DNA from: Serratia proteamaculans
Lineage (GTDB): Bacteria > Pseudomonadota > Gammaproteobacteria > Enterobacterales > Enterobacteriaceae
Assembly (NCBI RefSeq): GCF_013337185.1
Contig: NZ_SWDE01000002.1
Coordinates: 434,001 to 498,000 of the forward strand
DNA length: 64,000 nucleotides
Reading direction: 5' to 3'
Below are positions 18,230-25,941 of the stretch, piece after piece; the first letter of the stretch is position 1, and each line of letters begins with the position of its first letter. A program made the translations under genes and the position numbers. The notes below the pieces were generated by a model. That model was not told the origin of the DNA. It worked only from the letters and a program-made list of their open reading frames with translations, and ran no database searches.

Positions 18230-18249
18230 TGTAGACAGAGTTGTCTACA
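18230..18249. promoter_or_regulatory. TetR operator palindrome 2 (TGTAGACA-N4-TGTCTACA)
   Basis: A perfect 8-bp inverted repeat that contains the same core as palindrome 1. It lies 34 bp before the TetR start codon, so binding here would give autoregulation. Confidence 0.85.
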
Positions 18250-18282
18250 ATCATTCCAGCCGATATTTCAGGAGATGTTTTG

Positions 18283-18861
18283 ATGACTGTTGCCCCCAGC
18301 ACTCTGCCGCCACGGCAGCGCATCCTGCTGACAGCCCACGATTTGTTTTACCGCGATGGCATACGCGCAACCGGCATCGATCGCATCATCAGCGAATCAG
18401 GCGTAGCCAAGGTCACGTTTTATCGTCATTTCCCCAGTAAAAATGAGCTGATTGAAGCGTTTCTGGCCTACCGTCACGATCGGTGGCTAAGCTGGTTCAG
18501 CCGGTCCCTGGAGCAGCATTTCGCAAAGTCAGGGGATGTGATGCTCGCTTTGGTGCCCTGCCTTGAGGAGTGGTTCAGCAGTCCGCATTTTCGCGGCTGT
18601 GCTTTTATCAATACGGCGGTGGAGCTGGCGGATATGTTGCCGGAGAGCCTGAACATCGCGTGCCGGCATAAGGAGCAGATGGCCGGAGTCATTGCCAGCC
18701 ACCTGCCTGCGAGCCCTGAGCGGAAACAGCGGGCGGAGATGCTGTCGATGTTGATCGACGGAGCCATCGTCAAGGTACAAATTGAGCAGCAAGCCCAGAA
18801 TACGCTGCTGCTGCTGAGTGAAATGCTAAAAACTTTGGCTGCCGCCTGGAAACATCAGTAA
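18283..18861 (+). CDS. TetR-family transcriptional repressor
   Basis: This 192-residue protein has a TetR DNA-binding domain in residues 8-55 (RILLTAHDLFYRDGIRATGIDRIISESGVAKVTFYRHF, split around the turn) and a variable ligand-binding C-terminal half. The ATG at 18283 is chosen because AGGAG lies 8 bp before it; the frame is open upstream to a TTG inside operator 2. It probably represses itself and the divergent DUF1348 gene. Its 3' end overlaps the convergent VOC gene by 7 bp. The ligand is unknown. Confidence 0.9.
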   Translation: MTVAPSTLPPRQRILLTAHDLFYRDGIRATGIDRIISESGVAKVTFYRHFPSKNELIEAFLAYRHDRWLSWFSRSLEQHFAKSGDVMLALVPCLEEWFSSPHFRGCAFINTAVELADMLPESLNIACRHKEQMAGVIASHLPASPERKQRAEMLSMLIDGAIVKVQIEQQAQNTLLLLSEMLKTLAAAWKHQ

Positions 18862-19271
18862 TTAGCCCAGATCCCCGGCGTCACCAGTTCGAGCAAATGA
18901 TGGTCGGGATCGCGGAAATAAATACTCTCGCCACCGTGATCCCAACTCATGCGCCCTTCTATCTCTATACCATGTGCCGCCAGCTGTTGTTCCCAATGCG
19001 GCAGCTGTTCTTTCGTGACGGCCAGCCCGATATGCAGCGGCCCGCTGCCGTCATGCGGAGGGATATAGCCTTCCGGATACCGTGCCCCTTTGACCGAGTC
19101 GCCTTCAATAAACAGCAGCAATACGCTTTGTTGGCCCACGTCATAGGCGCGAAAACGTTCGTTGGCCACCATCGGCGACAGCTTTAATACCTGCTGATAA
19201 AAAGCCGCAGCCCGCTCGATATCCTTGACGTACAGTACCGTTTCAATCACCCGATCTATCTTGAGTTCCAT
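18855..19271 (-). CDS. VOC-superfamily (glyoxalase-like) protein
   Basis: This 138-residue protein has the two beta-alpha-beta-beta-beta modules of the vicinal oxygen chelate fold (ETVLYVKDIERAAAFYQQVL at residues 10-29; HIGLAV near 80; DPDHHLLELVTP at the end). Likely metal ligands are Glu10, His80 and Glu128. Family members include glyoxalases, dioxygenases and drug-binding resistance proteins; which one cannot be told. It is convergent with the TetR gene. Confidence 0.82.
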   Translation of the reverse strand: MELKIDRVIETVLYVKDIERAAAFYQQVLKLSPMVANERFRAYDVGQQSVLLLFIEGDSVKGARYPEGYIPPHDGSGPLHIGLAVTKEQLPHWEQQLAAHGIEIEGRMSWDHGGESIYFRDPDHHLLELVTPGIWANY

Positions 19272-19375
19272 ATTAACCTCCTGATTTCTCTCTACGGCGC
19301 AAGTTTAGGTAAACCTCAGTACACCAGAATGGCAATCCGTGCCGCGAAAATGCCAATTTGTGCCAAACCACAGGC

Positions 19376-19401
19376 AAAAAAAACGCGGCCCGAAGGCCGC
19401 G
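19376..19401 (-). terminator. Terminator of ompC
   Basis: On the minus strand CGCGGCC-ttcg-GGCCGCG is followed by a run of eight T residues. Confidence 0.92.
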
Positions 19402-19424
19402 CGATCGCGTTCACACTCTGTTGC

Positions 19425-20537
19425 TTAGAACTGGTAAACCAGGCCCACGGCAACCACGTTGTCGGTGTTGATACCGGCAGACTTGGTGAAGTCGTTTTCG
19501 TCCAGCAGGTTGATTTTGTAGTCAACGTAGGTAGACATGTTTTTGTTGAAGTAGTAGGTCGCGCCCACATCAACATACTTCATCAGATCCTGATCGCCGT
19601 AACCGCGTTCGATATCTTTCCCTTTAGACTGCAGGTAAGCCACGGAAGGACGCAGACCGAAGTCGAACTGGTACTGCGCAACGATTTCCATGTTTTGCGC
19701 TTTGTTGGCGTAACCGTAAGTGCTGCTGTTGCTGCTGCCGAAGCGGGTTGCGTTGTAAGACTGAGTATACATCGCTGCCAGGTAAACGTTGTTGGCGTCA
19801 TATTTCAGACCGCCGCTGTAGGCCTCTGCCTTGTCACCACGGCCCAGAATACCGGCGTTGTTATTGCCGTTCTGATCGTTGGTACGGTCGGAAGAGAAGT
19901 ACGCCGCTGCAGCGCTGATGCCATAGCCCAGATCGTAAGACGCGGACATGCCGTAGCCGTCACCGTTCTGCGCCAACACGTCACGACCGTTGTTGGATTC
20001 GGTAGCGCTGTCGTTTTTGCCCTGGTATTGCAGAGCAAAGTTAAGGCCGTCAACCAGACCAAAGAAGTCTGAGTTACGGTAAGTCAGCACGCCGTTGGTA
20101 CGCTGGAACATGAAGTTGTCCGCACCGTAGGTATCGCCACCGAACTCTGGCAGTACGTCGGTCCATGCGCCGATGTCGTACAGCACGCCGTAGTTACGGC
20201 CGTAATCCAATGAACCGTAATCACCGAATTTCAGGCCTGCAAAACCAACACGGGTGAAGTTTTTGTTGTCATCACTTTCTGCGTGGTTAAGGTTTGCCTG
20301 ATATTCCCACTCACCGTAGCCGGTCAGTTGGTCACTGATTTGCGTTTCGCCGCGCAGGCCAAAACGCATATAAGACATGTCACCATCAGAGCCTTTATCA
20401 TCGGAAAAATAGTGAAGACCATCGATTTTACCGAACAAATCCAGTTTATTACCGTCTTTGTTGTAGATTTCCGCCGCGCCTGCTGTGCCTGCAACCAGCA
20501 GTGCGGGTACTATCAGGGAGAGTACTCGAAGTTTCAT
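19425..20537 (-). CDS. ompC: OmpC-type general porin
   Basis: This 370-residue protein has a 21-residue signal peptide (cleavage after GTAGA) and a mature start [20 protein letters not shown] typical of enterobacterial trimeric porins. It has 16 predicted strands and ends in the aromatic VYQF required for outer-membrane insertion. The ATG at 20537 has GAGG 11 bp upstream; a frame extension of 5 codons is ignored. It is divergent from micF and precedes the rcs genes, the location of ompC in E. coli. An OmpR site lies upstream. Confidence 0.94.
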   Translation of the reverse strand: MKLRVLSLIVPALLVAGTAGAAEIYNKDGNKLDLFGKIDGLHYFSDDKGSDGDMSYMRFGLRGETQISDQLTGYGEWEYQANLNHAESDDNKNFTRVGFAGLKFGDYGSLDYGRNYGVLYDIGAWTDVLPEFGGDTYGADNFMFQRTNGVLTYRNSDFFGLVDGLNFALQYQGKNDSATESNNGRDVLAQNGDGYGMSASYDLGYGISAAAAYFSSDRTNDQNGNNNAGILGRGDKAEAYSGGLKYDANNVYLAAMYTQSYNATRFGSSNSSTYGYANKAQNMEIVAQYQFDFGLRPSVAYLQSKGKDIERGYGDQDLMKYVDVGATYYFNKNMSTYVDYKINLLDENDFTKSAGINTDNVVAVGLVYQF

Positions 20538-20693
20538 CGTTATTATCCTCATTAATTATGTCGAGCTATGGCCACTGCCCTTTTGAGCATTATTAGCACG
20601 ACTGTGCATTACCATTCTGGTAACAAGGGTTATATTAATCCAGAAAGAAAATGATACCAAGTATCCGATAGTGTTTCACCATGATTAATAAAG

Positions 20694-20708
20694 GTTTCAA
20701 AATGTAAA
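20694..20708 (-). promoter_or_regulatory. OmpR-binding site upstream of ompC
   Basis: On the minus strand the sequence TTTACATTTTGAAAC matches the E. coli ompC C1 OmpR box core. It lies about 160 bp before the ompC start codon and 190 bp from the micF start, so it could serve both divergent promoters. Confidence 0.7.
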
Positions 20709-20886
20709 TTTGCGCGAACTTCCACAAAACATTACAGACAGAGAAAATAAGGCACGCAATGACAAAAAATACATTTATAGATATAAAATCATGCAGTTAT
20801 ACAAATCTTTAAGAAAAAAAAGACAGCCATACAAAAGTCACACTCAATAAGCACATTGTGCCAAAATAATCTCATAACGCTGACGT

Positions 20887-20892
20887 TATAAT
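20887..20892 (+). promoter_or_regulatory. -10 element of micF
   Basis: A perfect TATAAT lies 6 bp before the predicted MicF start at 20899. Confidence 0.75.
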
Positions 20893-20898
20893 AATCCC

Positions 20899-20981
20899 GC
20901 TATCATCATTATTTTCATTATTACCTTCATTATCTGTAAGATAATTTTTGTACACTTCGACCGGCTTATGGCCGGTTTTTT
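20899..20981 (+). ncRNA. micF: MicF small regulatory RNA
   Basis: The predicted RNA starts GCTATCATCATTA, the same 5' end as E. coli MicF, which base-pairs with the ompF mRNA and blocks its translation. It ends in a terminator hairpin (ACCGGC-ttat-GGCCGGT then T6) at 20960-20981, for a length of about 83 nt against 93 nt in E. coli. The middle has diverged. It is divergent from ompC, as in E. coli. Confidence 0.88.
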
Positions 20982-21368
20982 ATTGCCTGAAATCCTCACC
21001 ACAATTCACCATAATGCGCACTTTTTGCCAAAAAATAATCACGTTAAGATATTATACCCACAATTAACTTTCGCACTAATTGCTAATTTATTAACCTATA
21101 TCAGGCTGCGGATTAATCGTTTTAATTAGGAAAGTCTTTTATTGCTAAAGTGCCTGCGACTTGGGCTGGCATTCTGTTCGATGCAGCAATATTGGTCGCC
21201 CCCTCTATTTTGAACGTCTGGGAAAATACCCAGAACCCCTTACTCAAGTCATTACCTTGTGAGCAGAAACGCGGGCGAGCGCAAATCCTTTCGACCCGGA
21301 TCGCGGATTGTGATAAAAACACTCCATAACTTTCAGCCCGCATTTCCACAATAGATCCTGATGCCCAC
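20982..21368. other. 387-bp intergenic region between micF and the YbjJ-like gene
   Basis: No gene is supported. The first 140 bp are very AT-rich. The rest (21122-21368) is ordinary in composition and could be a decayed coding remnant or a long leader; a minus-strand frame there is a shadow of the transporter gene. In E. coli rcsD follows micF without an intervening gene. Confidence 0.5.
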
Positions 21369-22523
21369 ATGACATCCACCTTGTGTAATGAACAGCAGAA
21401 ACCCGGCGTCCCGGCACAGGTCGCCACGCGTTTGGCCTTTTTTGTCGCCGGCTTCGGCATGGCCGCCTGGGCTCCCTTGGTCCCCTTCGCCAAAGCGCGT
21501 ATTGGCATTGACGACGGCTCCTTGGGTCTGCTGTTGCTGTGCATTGGCGCAGGTTCGATGTTGGCGATGCCGCTTACCGGCTTCCTGACCGGCAGGTTGG
21601 GCTGTCGTCCGGTGATCCTGCTTGCCGGGCTGGCACTGTGTATTGATTTACCCCTGCTGGTCCTGATGGACACCACCACCGGTATGGCACTGGCGCTATT
21701 ATTGTTTGGCGCGGCAATCGGCATGATCGATGTGTCGATGAACATACAGGCGGTAGTGGTCGAGCGCGCCAGCGGCAAGGCAATGATGTCCGGCTTTCAC
21801 GGTTTCTTCAGCGTTGGCGGTATTGCCGGTGCCGGTGGTGTTAGTGTGATGCTGTGGCTGGGACTGTCACCTTTGCTGGCAACATGGGTCGCCGTACTGA
21901 CCATTGCCGCACTGTTGATGCTGGCCAGTCGCAACTTGCTGCGTGAAAGCGGCGGTGAAGAAGGTGGGCCGATGTTTGTGTTGCCACGCGGTTGGGTGAT
22001 GTTCATTGGCATCCTGTGCTTCATCATGTTCCTGGCAGAAGGTTCGATGCTCGACTGGAGTGCCCTGTTTCTCACCACTCTGCGAGGCGTCGACCACAGC
22101 CAGGCCGGATTAGGCTATGCGCTGTTCTCCATCACCATGACCTTGGGTCGACTGAACGGCGATCGGGTGGTGAATACGCTGGGCAGATATAAGGTGTTGC
22201 TGTTGGGCAGCCTGTGCGCGGCCATTGGCCTGAGTTTGGCCATTATCTTCAACAACGCCATGGTTTCACTGATTGGTTTTATGCTGGTGGGCCTCGGCGC
22301 CTCCAACGTGGTACCGATCCTGTTCAGTGCCGCCGGCAACCAGCATGATATGCCGGCCAACCTGGCCATCGCCTCAGTGACAACCGTAGGCTACGCCGGC
22401 ATTCTCGCCGGACCGGCGCTGATTGGCTTTATCGCCCAGTTCTCCAGCCTGACGATGGCTTTTGCCTGCGTTGCAGTATTACTTCTGGCAGTCACCGCCA
22501 GCGCCCGGGCGATAACCCGTTGA
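21369..22523 (+). CDS. YbjJ-like major facilitator transporter
   Basis: This 384-residue protein has 11-12 hydrophobic helices and resembles E. coli YbjJ, an MFS protein of unknown substrate (GFGMAAWAPLVPFAKARIG at residues 34-52, MSGFHGFFSVGGIAGAG near residue 140). It ends 21 bp before rcsD and may be co-transcribed with it. The insertion between micF and rcsD is not found in E. coli K-12. The substrate is unknown. Confidence 0.85.
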   Translation: MTSTLCNEQQKPGVPAQVATRLAFFVAGFGMAAWAPLVPFAKARIGIDDGSLGLLLLCIGAGSMLAMPLTGFLTGRLGCRPVILLAGLALCIDLPLLVLMDTTTGMALALLLFGAAIGMIDVSMNIQAVVVERASGKAMMSGFHGFFSVGGIAGAGGVSVMLWLGLSPLLATWVAVLTIAALLMLASRNLLRESGGEEGGPMFVLPRGWVMFIGILCFIMFLAEGSMLDWSALFLTTLRGVDHSQAGLGYALFSITMTLGRLNGDRVVNTLGRYKVLLLGSLCAAIGLSLAIIFNNAMVSLIGFMLVGLGASNVVPILFSAAGNQHDMPANLAIASVTTVGYAGILAGPALIGFIAQFSSLTMAFACVAVLLLAVTASARAITR

Positions 22524-22544
22524 TTCAGGAATGCGCAGTCAACT

Positions 22545-25247
22545 ATGCAAAATAAACAACTGACCATCAGCTCAAGCAATATTACCCGCTGCTTCCTGCT
22601 ATTTTCCGTGCTGCTGACGATTGCCATCGGCCTGTACGGCTACAACTATACCAACGCCTGGCTGGCGGAAAAGAAATACGCCCTGAACGGCATCGCCAAC
22701 GGCCTGCAAAAGCGCATCGACAACTACCGCTATATCACCTATCAGATTTACGACAAATTCGGCAATGCGCCTTCATTGAATGTCGATCCCAGCCTGCAGG
22801 AAACCCGGTTGCGCCCGGACGTTTACTACCTGGAGAAACCGCATAAAAAAACCGACGCGGTTATTTTTGGCAGTCATGAAGAAGGCACCCTGGCGATGAT
22901 CGCCAATATTTCAGACTATCTGGATACCCGCTGGGGGGCCAAGACTGAAAATTACGCCATGTATTACCTTAACGGTCAGGATAACAGCCTGAGCCTAATC
23001 ACCACCCAGCCGCTGAAAGAGCTGGCCTCCCGCTTCAAGGAGAGCTATCTGACGACCTCGGCAGAGGATCGCCGGGCGGAAATGCTGCAACAGGCCAATA
23101 TGCTCGACGAGCGTGAAAGCTTCTCTGCCTTGCGCAAACAGCGTTTCCAGAACGCCTATTCGTTTTCAATCCGCACCACCTTTAACCAACCGGGGCATTT
23201 GGCCACGGTGATCGCCTTCGATCTACCGATTAACGACATCATCCCCATTAATATGGCGCGCTCCAACTTTATGCTGCTGCCTGACGATAACAGCATGGAC
23301 GACGGTACCTTGCCGTTGGATAGCGCGACCAGCACTGGCATCTCGATGAGCGGTAGTTGGGTAGAGTTCAGCGCCCCCCTGCCTAACGCGCCACTGAAAG
23401 TGGTTTATCGTGTCTCTGCTATCAGCCTGGCGATTGACCTGCTGCGCAACAATATCTGGCTGATCGCCATCAATCTGTTGCTATTGGCGCTTTCATTGGT
23501 GGGCATTTACTTTATCCGTCGCCAGTATATTCGCCCGAGCGAGAACATGGCGGTTGAGCTGGAAGCCGAACGTGCACTAAATCAGGAAATCATCGCCAGC
23601 CTGCCTTCAGGCCTGCTGGTGTACAACTTCGCCAGCAATACGGTCATCGCCAGTAATAAGATTGCCCAGCACCTGCTGCCGCACCTCAGCCTGCAAAAAA
23701 TCGCCCATATGGCCGAACAGCATCACGGCGTGATTCAGGCGACGGTAAACAACGAAGTGTATGAGATCCGCATCTTCCGCAGCCAACTGTCGCCGGAAAC
23801 CTATCTGTTCCTGCTCAACGATCAGGACAAGGAAGTGATGGTCAATAAACGTTTGCAGCAGGCACAGCGCGAGTACGACAAGAACGTACAGGCACGCAAA
23901 CTGATGCTGCATAATCTGGGCATTGAGCTGAATCAACCGGTCCGGCAAATGCACGATCTGGTCGATCGTCTGCGCACGCAAGCGGACGAAGAGCAACAGC
24001 AAGCGCTGCAAAAGCAACTGGCGGTTCAATCATCAACGGTGCTGGGGCTGATTGAAAATATCACCCTGCTCACCCGGTTGGAAACCCAGGACTGGCAGCC
24101 TTCGCGTCATCCCTTCAGCCCATCGGCCCTGATAGATGAATTGCTGCAGGAAGCCCTGCCGTCCATCAATCAAAAAGGCCTGTCGTTGTTCAACCATTTC
24201 CATCTTGACGTTGAACAGCAATATATCGGCGATGCCAACGCACTGCGTAAGGTGATCTCGCTGCTGGTGCATTACGCCATTATCACTACCGCCTGCGGCA
24301 AGATTTCGCTGGTGATCGATCATGAGCCCGATCACCCCGATCGCCTGGTATTCCATATCAATGACACCGGTTCAGGCATTTCCAACGAAGAAATCAGCAA
24401 CCTGAATTACCCGTTCCTCAGCCAAACGCTGGTGGACCGCTTTGATCATGGCTCCGGCCTCACCTTCTTCCTGTGTAATCAACTGTGCAAAAAACTCAAC
24501 GGCCAGTTGGATATCCGCAGCAAGATAGATATCGGCACCCGCTACACCATCCGCGTCCCTATGGAGATGGAGAAAAAAGAGACGGAAGCGCAGGAAAAAC
24601 TGCTCGACGGTGTAACCGCCTTGCTGGACATTACTTCTGAGGAAATACGGAGCATTGTCACCCGCCTGCTGCATGCCTATGGCGCAAGTTGCATCGTTGC
24701 TGACGAACGTCAGATTAATCGCGACTACGACGTCTTGTTGACCGATAACCCGCAAAGAGCAGACGATTACACCCTGCTGCTGACCAGCGATGAGGCTGGA
24801 TGGCAACAGCTTGAAAAACGGTATATTCGGGTAAACTATAACCTGAGTGGTGCGATGATCGACGCCGTATTGATGCTGATTGAGCAGCAAATGGCCGCAT
24901 TGGAACAGCAGGAAAGTGCATTATCACTGACCGCAGATGATATCCAACTCTATGAAAAACAATTGAAATCAAGTGATTACTATGGCCTATTTATTGATAC
25001 AGTACCCGACGATGTCAAAAAACTGTATACTGAGGCGGGCAGCAGTGATTTCCATGCTCTGTCACAGACAGCACACCGCCTGAAAGGCGTGTTTGCCATG
25101 TTAAATCTGCTTCCCGGCAAGCAACTGTGTGAATCGTTAGAACAGCACATCGCAGACGGTGATGCGCTCAAGATCGAGAATAACATCAGTCAGATTGATT
25201 TTTTCGTCAGTAGACTGCTGCAGCAAGGTAGCCAACAACATGAATAA
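22545..25247 (+). CDS. rcsD: RcsD, phosphotransfer protein of the Rcs envelope-stress relay
   Basis: This 900-residue protein (890 in E. coli) has two membrane helices (about residues 12-30 and 305-325) around a periplasmic domain, then a degenerate histidine-kinase-like region, the ABL domain and a C-terminal HPt domain. The phosphotransfer histidine is H844 in TAHRLKGVFAML. It passes phosphate from RcsC to RcsB. It overlaps rcsB by 8 bp. Confidence 0.96.
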   Translation: MQNKQLTISSSNITRCFLLFSVLLTIAIGLYGYNYTNAWLAEKKYALNGIANGLQKRIDNYRYITYQIYDKFGNAPSLNVDPSLQETRLRPDVYYLEKPHKKTDAVIFGSHEEGTLAMIANISDYLDTRWGAKTENYAMYYLNGQDNSLSLITTQPLKELASRFKESYLTTSAEDRRAEMLQQANMLDERESFSALRKQRFQNAYSFSIRTTFNQPGHLATVIAFDLPINDIIPINMARSNFMLLPDDNSMDDGTLPLDSATSTGISMSGSWVEFSAPLPNAPLKVVYRVSAISLAIDLLRNNIWLIAINLLLLALSLVGIYFIRRQYIRPSENMAVELEAERALNQEIIASLPSGLLVYNFASNTVIASNKIAQHLLPHLSLQKIAHMAEQHHGVIQATVNNEVYEIRIFRSQLSPETYLFLLNDQDKEVMVNKRLQQAQREYDKNVQARKLMLHNLGIELNQPVRQMHDLVDRLRTQADEEQQQALQKQLAVQSSTVLGLIENITLLTRLETQDWQPSRHPFSPSALIDELLQEALPSINQKGLSLFNHFHLDVEQQYIGDANALRKVISLLVHYAIITTACGKISLVIDHEPDHPDRLVFHINDTGSGISNEEISNLNYPFLSQTLVDRFDHGSGLTFFLCNQLCKKLNGQLDIRSKIDIGTRYTIRVPMEMEKKETEAQEKLLDGVTALLDITSEEIRSIVTRLLHAYGASCIVADERQINRDYDVLLTDNPQRADDYTLLLTSDEAGWQQLEKRYIRVNYNLSGAMIDAVLMLIEQQMAALEQQESALSLTADDIQLYEKQLKSSDYYGLFIDTVPDDVKKLYTEAGSSDFHALSQTAHRLKGVFAMLNLLPGKQLCESLEQHIADGDALKIENNISQIDFFVSRLLQQGSQQHE

Positions 25248-25890
25248 CCTGAACGTAATTATTGCTGATGACCATCCTATCGTACTGTTTGGCATCCGGA
25301 AGTCACTTGAGCAAATTGAATGGGTGAATGTCGTTGGGGAGTTTGAAGACTCAACAGCACTGATCAACAATCTGTCCAAACTGGATGCAAACGTCCTGAT
25401 CACCGACCTTTCGATGCCGGGTGATAAGTATGGCGACGGCATTACGCTGATCAAATACATCAAACGCCATTATCCGCAGTTGTCGATCATCGTTCTGACC
25501 ATGAACAACAACCCGGCTATTCTTAGCGCCGTGTTGGATCTGGATATCGAAGGCATCGTGTTGAAACAGGGTGCGCCGACCGACCTGCCGAAAGCGCTGG
25601 CCGCATTGCAGAAAGGCAAGAAGTTCACGCCGGAAAGCGTCTCCAAACTGTTGGAGAGGATCAGCGCCAGTGGTTACGGTGACAAACGTCTGTCTCCGAA
25701 AGAGAGCGAAGTATTGCGCCTGTTCGCCGAAGGTTTCCTGGTGACCGAGATCGCCAAGAAGCTCAACCGCAGCATCAAAACCATCAGTAGCCAGAAGAAA
25801 TCGGCGATGATGAAGTTGGGTGTTGAGAACGATATTGCGCTGCTCAACTACCTCTCGTCCGTCAGCATGGCACCGCTGGACAAAGAATAA
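25240..25890 (+). CDS. rcsB: RcsB, response regulator of the Rcs phosphorelay
   Basis: This 216-residue protein is nearly identical to E. coli RcsB. The receiver domain carries the phosphoacceptor Asp56 (ITDLSMPG), and a LuxR-type helix-turn-helix spans about residues 148-205 (LSPKESEVLRLFAEGFLVTE). The start at 25240 gives the family N-terminus; the frame is open upstream inside rcsD. It controls capsule, motility and envelope genes, alone or with RcsA and other partners. Confidence 0.97.
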   Translation: MNNLNVIIADDHPIVLFGIRKSLEQIEWVNVVGEFEDSTALINNLSKLDANVLITDLSMPGDKYGDGITLIKYIKRHYPQLSIIVLTMNNNPAILSAVLDLDIEGIVLKQGAPTDLPKALAALQKGKKFTPESVSKLLERISASGYGDKRLSPKESEVLRLFAEGFLVTEIAKKLNRSIKTISSQKKSAMMKLGVENDIALLNYLSSVSMAPLDKE

Positions 25891-25910
25891 AATCCCCGGT
25901 AGTTAACAGA

Positions 25911-25934
25911 GGGCGCGGCATTATGCCGCGCCCT
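25911..25934. terminator. Bidirectional terminator between rcsB and rcsC
   Basis: GGGCGCGGCA-tta-TGCCGCGCCC followed by T4 on the plus strand; it lies between two convergent genes and can serve both. Confidence 0.88.
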
Positions 25935-25941
25935 TTTGCTT

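Noticed and set aside
21122..21778. 218-codon minus-strand frame over the micF-YbjJ gap
   Set aside because: More than half lies over the transporter gene, and the part in the gap has no motif or ribosome binding site.
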